6,622 nt of DNA. It comes from an uncultured Pseudomonadales bacterium (lineage in GTDB: Bacteria; Pseudomonadota; Gammaproteobacteria; Pseudomonadales; Porticoccaceae). This document shows positions 1-5,761 of the stretch, piece by piece; the first letter of the stretch is position 1; the number at the start of each line of letters is the position of its first letter. The notes beneath the pieces are model-generated. The model was not told where the DNA came from. It saw only the letters and a list, made by a program, of their open reading frames with translations, and searched no databases. A program made the position numbers and the translations under genes. Location of the stretch: the NCBI GenBank assembly GCA_937998635.1, contig CALLDA010000209.1:1-6622 (forward strand). Direction: 5' to 3'.

Positions 1-254
1 GTGTGCAGAATTTTGGTGACATCCATACCCAACTGCCGCGTACGAGCAAAGGGGTCAGGCACCGCACAACCAAGGGTCACAGCATAGGTAGGCGGCGCCA
101 GGATTGACCTGTGACCGGCTTGCTGAGCCGCCTCTTCATCAAAGTAAATGGGGTTGGTTTCCCCCACCGCTTTAGCAAAAAACTTCAATTGCCACACTTC
201 GACATCAACTGTCAGCGGCGGGAAAGGTTGATTGATAAGTTGTGTGTCTACCAT
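1..254 (-). CDS. MaoC-like dehydratase/hydratase (FAS1-like N-terminal hot-dog domain), 3' end beyond window
   Basis: Reading the minus strand from the ATG at 254-252 gives 84 complete codons, open to the window edge. After a short leader come FFAKAVGETNPIYFDEEAA (residues 25-43) and LAPPTY (52-57). That pattern (A-x-A-x-G-[ED]-x-N-P-I-Y, then A-P-P-T) is typical of the MaoC dehydratase N-terminal / FAS1-like hot-dog domain found in HadA-type and (R)-specific enoyl-CoA hydratase proteins. Such proteins usually hydrate or dehydrate acyl-CoA or acyl-ACP thioesters. An in-frame TGA lies nine codons upstream with no ATG, GTG or TTG between, which fixes the start; the ribosome site is weak. About half of a typical 150-residue single-domain protein is visible, so catalytic residues further on cannot be judged. 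It is divergent from the TetR gene at 634 and fits the CoA-transferase nearby. Domain family fairly sure; substrate unknown. Confidence 0.85.
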   Translation of the reverse strand, partial: MVDTQLINQPFPPLTVDVEVWQLKFFAKAVGETNPIYFDEEAAQQAGHRSILAPPTYAVTLGCAVPDPFARTRQLGMDVTKILH

Positions 255-297
255 AGGAACACCAAGCAGGTGCCGCCCTCAATACCAAAAGCCGATC

Positions 298-326
298 AAT
301 GTATCCCTACCTGAATAGCAAAACAA
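298..326 (-). promoter_or_regulatory. Weak candidate promoter for the MaoC-like gene
   Basis: On the minus strand TTGTTT (326-321) and TACATT (303-298) are separated by 17 bp. They match the sigma-70 boxes at 3 of 6 and 4 of 6 positions. Transcription would start near 291 and leave a leader of about 37 nt before the ATG at 254. Spacing and position are right, but the boxes are poor, so this is a suggestion only. Confidence 0.25.
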
Positions 327-541
327 GGGCATTCAGCAGTTTTCCTGGCGGGCTCCGCGCTTGTCGTTTGAGGCTAAGCACAGTGGCTACTCCCCAGGCC
401 AGGTTAAAGATAATCACCGAGCTGGGTCGATATTGTTACCCCTAGAATAATGCTGGCAGACTAGTTGATCGAAAGTTAGAGGAAACCCTATAACACTCAC
501 ACAAAACCTTGTTTTAAAGCCTGCCATCAGAAAATTAAGGA

Positions 542-561
542 AATCTACCTAAGAGTAGATT
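542..561. promoter_or_regulatory. Inverted repeat, candidate operator in the divergent region
   Basis: AATCTAC and GTAGATT form perfect 7-bp arms around a 6-bp centre (CTAAGA). The 20-bp site ends seven bases before the -35 box of the TetR-gene promoter. TetR-family repressors usually bind palindromes of about this size, often in the divergent region beside their own gene, so autoregulation is a reasonable guess. No second copy was seen upstream of the CoA-transferase gene. The site lies outside the core promoter, so any effect on the regulator's own transcription is uncertain. Confidence 0.4.
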
Positions 562-568
562 AAGTTAC

Positions 569-597
569 CTGACAATAGCCATTGGCACTTATTTAAT
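569..597 (+). promoter_or_regulatory. Probable sigma-70-type promoter of the TetR-family gene
   Basis: CTGACA at 569-574 and TTTAAT at 592-597 are separated by exactly 17 bp, each matching the sigma-70 consensus at 5 of 6 positions. The predicted transcript start is near 604, giving a leader of about 30 nt to the ATG at 634. The surrounding DNA is AT-rich. It is the best-matching promoter in the left half of the window. Confidence 0.6.
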
Positions 598-633
598 ATA
601 AGCTGCCCTCTTAAAATAACTTTCCAGGCCCTT

Positions 634-1254
634 ATGAACAAAACCAGTAAAACCCGCTGGGGCAAAACCATTCAGAGCAAAGATGTTCAGCACGAGCTGA
701 AAAGAATGGCGATTTTAAAAACTGCGGCGAGGCTGTTTAATCAACGAGGTTTTCGCGAAACCTCGCTCAACGAACTAGCTGATGAACTGCAAGTCACTAA
801 ACCGACTCTCTATTACTACATTGAAAATAAAGAAGATATTCTCTTTCAATGCCTGCTCACAGCAATAACCCAGTTGCTGGAAAAAATAGAACAAATCCAG
901 AGCTCTGATTTATCGGGCGCGGATAAACTCAAACGTTTTATACACGTCTTCACCTCGGTTTTTGATGACGAGTTTGGTCGCTGTGTGTCTAGCCCCGGCC
1001 CTGAACCTCTGTCCGATAAATACCTGGCCCAGATTGACCCTCTCTATATCGAACTGGATACCGCGACACGAAATATTGTAGAAAGCGGGATCAAAGACGG
1101 ATCACTGCGCCAGTGCAACCCCAAAATAGTCACCTTTACCATGCTCGGCGCTATCAACTGGATGACTCGCTGGTATCAAATTGACGGCGAGATGACCACC
1201 AGGGAAGTCGCCGACGAGATGATTACCTTGCTTGCCCGTGGCCTCGAAAAATAG
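634..1254 (+). CDS. TetR/AcrR-family transcriptional regulator
   Basis: A 206-residue protein of typical TetR size. A basic leader of about 22 residues precedes the conserved DNA-binding domain at roughly residues 23-70: AARLFNQRGFRETSLNELA, then the recognition region VTKPTLYYYIENKEDIL. The rest is an all-helical ligand and dimer domain ending with LGAINWMTRWYQIDGEMTTREVADE, a C-terminal pattern seen in TetR proteins of lipid and acyl-CoA metabolism such as the KstR2 type. That subfamily link is from memory. The ATG at 634 has only a weak ribosome site (AGG at 626-628) but follows a good promoter at the right distance; a later Met at residue 25 would cut into the DNA-binding domain. It diverges from the MaoC-like gene and converges on the CoA-transferase, its two likely targets. 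The ligand may be an acyl-CoA, by inference only. No truncation is visible. Confidence 0.93.
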   Translation: MNKTSKTRWGKTIQSKDVQHELKRMAILKTAARLFNQRGFRETSLNELADELQVTKPTLYYYIENKEDILFQCLLTAITQLLEKIEQIQSSDLSGADKLKRFIHVFTSVFDDEFGRCVSSPGPEPLSDKYLAQIDPLYIELDTATRNIVESGIKDGSLRQCNPKIVTFTMLGAINWMTRWYQIDGEMTTREVADEMITLLARGLEK

Positions 1255-1358
1255 TGTCCTTAGCCCTCTGCTACCCTTGCAAACGACTTCCACCATAGAA
1301 GCGGAGCAAACGACTGAGACGTCGGCCTTACCAGTTCAAGCCAAACCTCGCAGGACAC
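1254..1358. terminator. Long-range inverted repeat between convergent genes, possible terminator structure
   Basis: GTGTCCT (1254-1260) and AGGACAC (1352-1358) are exact reverse complements about 91 nt apart in the 117-bp gap between the convergent TetR and CoA-transferase genes. Read on the minus strand, the closing arm is followed directly by TATTTTT, as expected where a CoA-transferase transcript might end. The loop is far larger than in an ordinary intrinsic terminator, so this works only if the interior folds. The arm touches the last base of the TetR stop codon. Confidence 0.25.
1279..1315 (+). repeat. Pair of 10-bp direct repeats
   Basis: GCAAACGACT occurs at 1279-1288 and again, exactly, at 1306-1315, 27 bp apart. 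Both copies lie in the short gap between the convergent genes. CAAACGAC also occurs on the minus strand at 370-363 beside AAGCGCGGAGC, while here AAGCGGAGC precedes the second copy. The two intergenic regions may therefore share a short degenerate element. No function is known to me. Confidence 0.5.
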
Positions 1359-1371
1359 CTACCATTTTGCG

Positions 1372-2604
1372 CTAACCGGCCGCCGCATCAGGAATAGTCT
1401 CCGCCTTTATCGCACCATCCCGCTCCAACTGATCTATTTGATCATCGGAATAGGACAGTAAATCCTTCAGCGTTTCCCGGTTATGTTCACCCAGGTAAGG
1501 CGCCTGCAGATCCAGATCATTGGCGTATTCAGAAAATCGCAGTGGCATGCCCGGCATCTGAAAAGTGCCGAAACCACGCTCAGTGACAGTTCGAACCGTG
1601 CCCCGCTCAATCAGATGCGGATGCTCCATGGCTTCTTTAAGGGTCAGCACCGGCGCCACGGGAATGCGTTTTTCCTCGAGTTTAGCGATAACATCAGCAT
1701 CGCTGTCACAACTCATAATCCAGCCTTCGATAATCTCGACCAGCTCATAACGATTCTTAACGCGATCATTAATTTTTGCAAAGCGCGGATCAATGGCGAG
1801 CTCAGGCATGCCCATCACTTCCAACAAAGCATCCCACTGGTGCAAAACCGCGATAATGATGATGTAACCATCATGGCCCTTGAAGGCACCCAGAGGCGCG
1901 AGGCCCGGGCTGTGTGATCCTCCGCGTGGTGGCTCAAAGCGACCTTCGCTGCCGCTGATCATCGCAACACTGGATTCATGGCAGTGGAAGTAACTATCGA
2001 GCAAAGAAATATCCAGATGCTGCCCTGGCCCACCTTTGGCCTGGCGAAACAAAGCGGCATTGATCGCCGCCAAACCATGCACCCCGGTCATCACATCACC
2101 CATAGCTACCATCGGCAAAATGGGCGGGCCATCTTTCTCGCCGATCAAACCGGTCACACCGGCATAAGCCTGGCCGATATAATCAAAACCGGGACGATGC
2201 GCTAGTGGTCCAGTCTGACCAAAAGTCGAAATGGAACACATAATAAGATCAGGGTTTAGCGCGTGTACGGTCTCCCAATCCAGGCCCATCCGCCCAATCA
2301 CTCCGGGAGCAAAGTTTTCAACCAGCACATCGAATTTGGGTATCAGGTCGAGCAAGACTTTGCGACCTGCATCAGTTTTCGGGTCAAGACAGAGACTCTT
2401 TTTACCGCGATTCTGAGACAGAAAGTACGCTGAGCGGCCACCTTTAACATAGCCGACATTGCGCACCTGATCGCCCCAGGGCGCCAGTTCAACCTTAACC
2501 ACTTCGGCACCCATTTCGGCCATTAAGCGGGTTGTCGTAGGGCCTGCCAAATGCTGGGTAAAATCCAGAACGCGTACGCCATCGAGCACATGCTGGTCAG
2601 TCAT
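1372..2604 (-). CDS. CaiB/BaiF family III CoA-transferase
   Basis: A 410-residue protein of normal length for family III CoA-transferases, which move CoA between an acyl-CoA and a free carboxylic acid as interlocked dimers in the cytoplasm. The N-terminus has the typical LDGVRVLDFTQHLAGPTTT (7-25) and GAEVVKVE (32-39). The middle has SQNRGKKSL (63-71), LVENFAPGVIGRMGL (94-108), and SISTFGQTGP (124-133) followed by GFDYIGQA. Asp170 in MGDVMTG aligns with the catalytic Asp169 of formyl-CoA transferase. The C-terminal lobe has IPVAPVLTLKEAMEHPHL. The ATG at 2604-2602 follows a good ribosome site, GGGAG at 2618-2614 with 9 nt spacing. Family members act on carnitine, bile acids, oxalate, succinate and aromatic or steroid acids; nothing here fixes the substrate. 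The neighbouring MaoC-like and TetR genes favour acyl-CoA catabolism. No key residue is missing. Confidence 0.94.
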   Translation of the reverse strand: MTDQHVLDGVRVLDFTQHLAGPTTTRLMAEMGAEVVKVELAPWGDQVRNVGYVKGGRSAYFLSQNRGKKSLCLDPKTDAGRKVLLDLIPKFDVLVENFAPGVIGRMGLDWETVHALNPDLIMCSISTFGQTGPLAHRPGFDYIGQAYAGVTGLIGEKDGPPILPMVAMGDVMTGVHGLAAINAALFRQAKGGPGQHLDISLLDSYFHCHESSVAMISGSEGRFEPPRGGSHSPGLAPLGAFKGHDGYIIIIAVLHQWDALLEVMGMPELAIDPRFAKINDRVKNRYELVEIIEGWIMSCDSDADVIAKLEEKRIPVAPVLTLKEAMEHPHLIERGTVRTVTERGFGTFQMPGMPLRFSEYANDLDLQAPYLGEHNRETLKDLLSYSDDQIDQLERDGAIKAETIPDAAAG

Positions 2605-2618
2605 GATTATTATCTCCC

Positions 2619-2646
2619 GTATAATTAAAGTGTTATTGCTAATTAC
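2619..2646. promoter_or_regulatory. Imperfect inverted repeat upstream of the CoA-transferase gene
   Basis: GTATAATTA (2619-2627) and TAATTAC (2640-2646) form near-complementary arms around a 12-bp centre, directly upstream of the ribosome site of the CoA-transferase gene. A minus-strand TTTACG-18 bp-TTTAAT pair (2653-2624) overlaps it. Its predicted transcript start, near 2617, would fall inside the ribosome site, so that promoter is doubtful. The arms are AT-rich and could be chance. It does not resemble the inverted repeat at 542-561. Confidence 0.25.
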
Positions 2647-2802
2647 TCGTAAAAATAGCTTGTTCCGATTAAGGCATAGTTACAGCTTAAAAACTACGGA
2701 AAACTGGGGGATAAAAAGTAAAAAAGAATGGCTAAAGATGGATTTAGAATATCGAAAAAAACCACTGCGGCTGCAACTGGAAATTGAAGTTTCGTAACTT
2801 AA

Positions 2803-2824
2803 GAAAGCAGGCCCGGGCCTTCTC
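2803..2824 (-). terminator. Possible intrinsic terminator of secDF
   Basis: AGGCCCGGGCCT (2809-2820) is a perfect 12-bp palindrome. Read in the secF direction it can fold as AGAAGGC-CCGG-GCCTGCT, with one A-G mismatch, followed by TTCTTAAG. The stem is GC-rich but the T-run is short and broken, so termination efficiency is uncertain. It lies about 100 bp after the secF stop codon, beyond the tandem repeats. Confidence 0.4.
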
Positions 2825-2825
2825 T

Positions 2826-2909
2826 AGCGACAGTCCTATAGTGATAGCTCTAAAGTGCTAGCTCTGTAATATTAGCTCTGCAGTATTAGCCACATACTGA
2901 TATGCAGGC
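2826..2909. repeat. Degenerate 14-bp tandem repeat after secF
   Basis: Units starting at 2840, 2854 and 2868 read AGTGATAGCTCTAA, AGTGCTAGCTCTGT and AATATTAGCTCTGC. TAGCTCT recurs exactly every 14 bp (2845, 2859, 2873), and TAGC appears once more in phase at 2887. Weaker units start at 2826, 2882 and 2896. A further out-of-phase copy, AGTAACAGCTATCA, at 2913-2926 overlaps the secF stop codon. The period is not a multiple of 3, so the array is not expected to be coding. It would be transcribed into the secF 3' untranslated RNA. Confidence 0.7.
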
Positions 2910-2923
2910 GCCAGTAACAGCTA

Positions 2924-3844
2924 TCAGGGCATACCGTCATCAAATGCCGCGCCCTCTTTTTCGGTCGGCATTAAGTCCTCACGGGAAATACCCAGCGCCA
3001 GGAGCATGTTGGCGGCGATATAGATTGAGGAGTAGGTACCAACGATGACACCAACAATTAATGCGATAGCAAAGTTATGGATCAACTCGCCACCAAAAAA
3101 GAGCAGCGCAAGTAGCACCAGCAAGGTCGTTAACGAAGTGATCACAGTTCGACTCAAGGTCTGGCTCAGTGACTCATTGACCACCGCGACTGAATCAGCG
3201 ACCCGCAAGACACGAAAGTTCTCCCTGATACGATCCGAGACGACGATAGTATCGTTGAGCGAATAACCCACCACAGCCAATACTGCGGCCAGCACGGTGA
3301 GATCAAACTCGATATTGAGCACAGAAAAGAAACCCAGAACAATGACCACATCGTGAATCAGGGCGGTGACGGCGCCGATAGAAAATTTGTACTGAAAACG
3401 AATCGCCACATAAAGCATCACCACGGCCAGGGCAGCAAGCATACCCAGGCCGCCATCATCTCGAAGCTCCTCACCGATTTGGGGGCCGACAAATTCGATA
3501 CGCCGCAACTCGACCGCCTCACCGGATGAGCGTAATGATGCCAGCACACGATCACCCAGATCAGCGGCGGGTTCGCCCTGTAGCTTAATCAGCAAATCTG
3601 TTTCATTACCAAAGTGTACGATCACCGGATCGTTAAACTGGCTATCCGCCAGGCGACTTCGAATCGGGTTAATTTCAACTGGCCGCTCGAAACCGACCTC
3701 AATCAGGGTGCCTCCAGTAAAGTCTAGACCCAGCACCAAACCTTTGCTGGCCAGCGAGCCGACTGAAATAACGATCAGCAGCGCAGAGGCCATCGCCGCC
3801 AACTTGCGTTGCCCCATAAAGTTATAGATACGTTGAGTTGTCAT
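2924..3844 (-). CDS. secF: Protein translocase subunit SecF
   Basis: SecF partners SecD in the inner membrane and uses the proton gradient to help pull secreted proteins through SecYEG on the periplasmic side. The 306 residues match the usual 300-325. TM1 is at about 14-33, followed by the family motif GLDFTGGTLIEV (39-50), a periplasmic domain (to about 130), and a five-helix block from about 133 to 285. GYSLNDTIVVSDRIREN (193-209) is the hallmark motif; Asp198 and Arg207 align with E. coli Asp213 and Arg222, implicated in proton-coupled function. The ATG lies three bases after the secD stop, with only a poor ribosome site (TGGAT), so translation is probably coupled to secD. The tail is short and acidic. 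The stop codon overlaps an outlying copy of the 14-bp repeat. No defect is seen. Confidence 0.98.
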   Translation of the reverse strand: MTTQRIYNFMGQRKLAAMASALLIVISVGSLASKGLVLGLDFTGGTLIEVGFERPVEINPIRSRLADSQFNDPVIVHFGNETDLLIKLQGEPAADLGDRVLASLRSSGEAVELRRIEFVGPQIGEELRDDGGLGMLAALAVVMLYVAIRFQYKFSIGAVTALIHDVVIVLGFFSVLNIEFDLTVLAAVLAVVGYSLNDTIVVSDRIRENFRVLRVADSVAVVNESLSQTLSRTVITSLTTLLVLLALLFFGGELIHNFAIALIVGVIVGTYSSIYIAANMLLALGISREDLMPTEKEGAAFDDGMP

Positions 3845-3847
3845 AGT

Positions 3848-5701
3848 CTATATCCAGAGTTTATTAACATTGCGACCGCCGTAGACCAGGTTCGCCAATG
3901 CGCGGGTACCCATGATGGCTGTAAACATAGACGTCAAAATCCCAATCGACAGCGTCACCGCAAAGCCTTGCACCGGACCGGAGCCAATAGCGTAGAGAAT
4001 CACGGCAACTATCAAGGTGGTCAGGTTGGCATCAACGATGGATACAAAGGCTCTTTCGTAACCTGAGTTGATCGCCCCCTGTATGGTTTCGCCGTTAGCT
4101 AACTCTTCACGAATACGGGAGAAAATAAGCACATTGGCATCCACCGCCATACCCACCGTCAGCACGATTCCAGCGATGCCCGGCAAAGTCAGCGTCGCAC
4201 CTAACAGAGACATTACCGCCACCAACAAGACCAGATTCACCACTAGCGCCAGGTTGGCAAAAATCCCAAACACTTTGTAATAGACCAGCATAAACAGCAA
4301 AACCACCAACATGCCGATCTGCACCGAGTTGATGCCTACTTCAATATTTTCAGCACCCAGGGATGGTCCAATAGTCCGCTCCTCAACAAAATGCATGGGT
4401 GCGGCCAGGGCGCCGGCACGCAGCAGCAAGGCCAGCTCGGAGGCTTCTTCTGGATCGTCAAGACCAGTAATTCGGAACTGTACACCCAGGGCACTCTGGA
4501 TGGTGGCCAGACTGATAATGCTTTTCTCTACGTAGGGAACAGCGACCGATTCCTTCTCACCGGCCTCATTGATCTGGATTTCCAGACGCGCTTTTGATTC
4601 GATAAACAAAACCCCAAGACGTCGCTTAATATTGTTTCGCGTAGCATGGTGCATGGCCCGCCCACCACCCCCGTCGAGGGAGATATTGACCTGAGGCGTA
4701 CCAGTTTCATCGTAACCAACCGAGGCATTGGTGACCTGATCACCCGTTATCACTACGCTCTTTTCCAGCCAGGCCTCGCGCTCACGAGATTTCTCATCGC
4801 GAAATTTAAACTTTTCTCGACCCGTTACTTTGCCCGGTTGAGCTTCAAGACGAAATTCAAGGTTCGCCGTTTTGCCGATGATACGTTTAGCCTCGGCAGT
4901 ATCCTGAACACCGGGCAGTTCAACAACAATGCGATCTCGACCCTGACGCTGGACAATGGGTTCGGAAACACCCAGCTCATTGACCCGGTTTCGCAAGGTG
5001 GTCAAATTCTGACTCACCGCGTATTCGACCTTCTCGTCAAGCGCACTTTCGCTCAATGTCAGCGTCAGTAAATATAGCCCATCACGCTCACTGCTAAGGG
5101 GGGACAAATCACGAAAATCCCGGCGCACCACGGTCAATGCCTGATCCAGCTGCTCTTCTTTAACAAAGCCAAGTTCCAGGCGATCTTCTGCTAGTCCTGC
5201 GGTTTTATAACGGATTTTGGCTTCCCGGAGCGCTTTCTTTAACACATCGAGCTGGGTTTCAATATCTTTGAGAATGACCGAACTAGAGTCCACCTGCATC
5301 AAAAAGTGCACACCACCACTGAGATCGAGCCCCAGTTTCATTGGTTTTGCGCCCATGGAAGCGAGGCCTTCCGGCGTTGTTTCGGCCAGATTTAGGGCCA
5401 CCACATAGTCCAGTCCCAGGGCTTCCTGGATGATTCTTTTTGCTGCCAATTGCTGGCCAGCTTCTTCCAGGCGGATAAGAATATTCCGCTCAGTCAGGGT
5501 TTCGCCAAAATAAGCGATGTTGGATTCGCTCAATTTAGACAACGCATTTTCGAGCACCGTATCATCCATCACCATGGCGCTGCTCTGTCCAGAAATCTGT
5601 ATAGCCGGATCAGGGGCGTAAAGGTTGGCTGCAGCGTAGGTAAAACCCAAAGCCACAACTGTGGCTATCAGCAAGTATTTCCAGAGCGGGTAACGATTCA
5701 T
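3848..5701 (-). CDS. secD: Protein translocase subunit SecD
   Basis: SecD forms the proton-driven SecDF accessory complex of the Sec translocon in the inner membrane. From the ATG at 5701 it has 617 residues (E. coli 615). TM1 is at about 9-26, then PMKLGLDLSGGVHFLMQVD, the large periplasmic domain with LTTLRNRVNELGVSEPIVQRQG and DRIVVELPGVQDTAEAKRI, then five C-terminal helices with GATLTLPGIAGIVLT and AVDANVLIFSRIREEL. Asp521 in that last motif matches E. coli Asp519, needed for activity. The frame is open upstream to a TTG at 5761 and an ATG at 5734, but these fall in the -35 and -10 boxes of the probable promoter. The 5701 start gives MNRYPLWKY, as in known SecD proteins. Its ribosome site AGGAAG (5719-5714) is 12 nt away, rather far. 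secF follows after three bases. yajC, usually just upstream, is missing. Confidence 0.97.
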   Translation of the reverse strand: MNRYPLWKYLLIATVVALGFTYAAANLYAPDPAIQISGQSSAMVMDDTVLENALSKLSESNIAYFGETLTERNILIRLEEAGQQLAAKRIIQEALGLDYVVALNLAETTPEGLASMGAKPMKLGLDLSGGVHFLMQVDSSSVILKDIETQLDVLKKALREAKIRYKTAGLAEDRLELGFVKEEQLDQALTVVRRDFRDLSPLSSERDGLYLLTLTLSESALDEKVEYAVSQNLTTLRNRVNELGVSEPIVQRQGRDRIVVELPGVQDTAEAKRIIGKTANLEFRLEAQPGKVTGREKFKFRDEKSREREAWLEKSVVITGDQVTNASVGYDETGTPQVNISLDGGGGRAMHHATRNNIKRRLGVLFIESKARLEIQINEAGEKESVAVPYVEKSIISLATIQSALGVQFRITGLDDPEEASELALLLRAGALAAPMHFVEERTIGPSLGAENIEVGINSVQIGMLVVLLFMLVYYKVFGIFANLALVVNLVLLVAVMSLLGATLTLPGIAGIVLTVGMAVDANVLIFSRIREELANGETIQGAINSGYERAFVSIVDANLTTLIVAVILYAIGSGPVQGFAVTLSIGILTSMFTAIMGTRALANLVYGGRNVNKLWI

Positions 5702-5732
5702 GAAGGCGACTAACTTCCTGTAAAAGCGGCGC

Positions 5733-5761
5733 ATTATAGGGCAATTGCCCTCACTCACCAA
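5733..5761 (-). promoter_or_regulatory. Probable secD promoter
   Basis: On the minus strand a perfect TATAAT (5738-5733) sits 17 bp after TTGGTG (5761-5756), which matches the first three bases of the -35 consensus. Transcription should begin near 5726, leaving a leader of about 25 nt that contains AGGAAG before the ATG at 5701. It lies directly after a likely tgt terminator, supporting independent transcription of secDF. The weak -35 box suggests moderate or activator-dependent strength. Confidence 0.6.
5738..5751. promoter_or_regulatory. Perfect 14-bp palindrome in the secD promoter spacer, candidate operator
   Basis: AGGGCAATTGCCCT is a perfect palindrome without a loop. It covers most of the spacer between the proposed -35 and -10 boxes of secD and shares one base with the -10. 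A protein bound there would block or remodel RNA polymerase binding. Being upstream of the predicted transcript start, it should act as DNA rather than as an RNA hairpin. The binding protein is unknown. Confidence 0.45.

Larger units (their letters stand above)
255..633. other. Divergent intergenic region between the MaoC-like gene and the TetR gene
   Basis: No convincing gene is seen in these 379 bp. They must carry the promoters of both divergent genes, and the entries below give the candidates. Two long, weak stems can be drawn: CCTGGC at 344-349 with GCCAGG at 398-403, and TGCTGGCAG at 451-459 with CTGCCATCA at 521-529 (one mismatch). A small AAAAC-ctt-GTTTT hairpin at 503-515 lies inside the second. 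On the minus strand about 437-311 is an open frame of roughly 42 codons without a good start. It would encode a hydrophobic stretch (IIFNLAWGVATVLSL) followed by a basic tail. It may be a decayed gene piece or a dispersed repeat, or simply chance. Confidence 0.6.
2605..2923. other. AT-rich non-coding region between the CoA-transferase start and secF end
   Basis: These 319 bp separate the CoA-transferase gene from secF, both on the minus strand. The half next to the CoA-transferase gene (2605-2800) is AT-rich with A-runs on the plus strand near 2651, 2689, 2700, 2713, 2720 and 2755, several about one to one and a quarter helix turns apart. It should contain the CoA-transferase promoter, but no match was strong enough to call. 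The other half holds a GC-rich hairpin and a 14-bp tandem repeat, listed separately. A plus-strand frame at 2603-2797 has low-complexity Lys/Leu/Ile content and no ribosome site, so it is not called as a gene. Confidence 0.7.

Noticed and set aside
111..314. Plus-strand open frame of 67 codons
   Set aside because: It is antisense to the MaoC-like gene and has no recognisable protein features, while the minus-strand frame shows clear family motifs.
344..529. Long stems in the divergent region as a small RNA gene
   Set aside because: Arms are only 6-9 bp with loops of about 50-60 nt, with no linked promoter or terminator, so chance pairing is likely.
1483..1917. 144-codon plus-strand frame inside the CoA-transferase gene
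   Set aside because: A shadow of a strongly supported family III CoA-transferase on the other strand; its translation shows no domain.
2603..2797. Plus-strand open frame of 64 codons after the CoA-transferase start
   Set aside because: Low-complexity Lys/Ile/Leu content, no ribosome site, and its ATG is the reverse side of the CoA-transferase start codon. AT-rich spacer explains it.
2826..2909. 14-bp repeats as a CRISPR array
   Set aside because: Units are contiguous, far too short and lack spacers.
4646..5071. 141-codon plus-strand frame inside secD
   Set aside because: Antisense to the conserved SecD periplasmic domain, with no independent motif or upstream signal.
5738..5751. The palindrome before secD as a terminator or attenuator hairpin
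   Set aside because: It has no loop, no following T-run, and lies upstream of the predicted transcript start; an operator role fits better.
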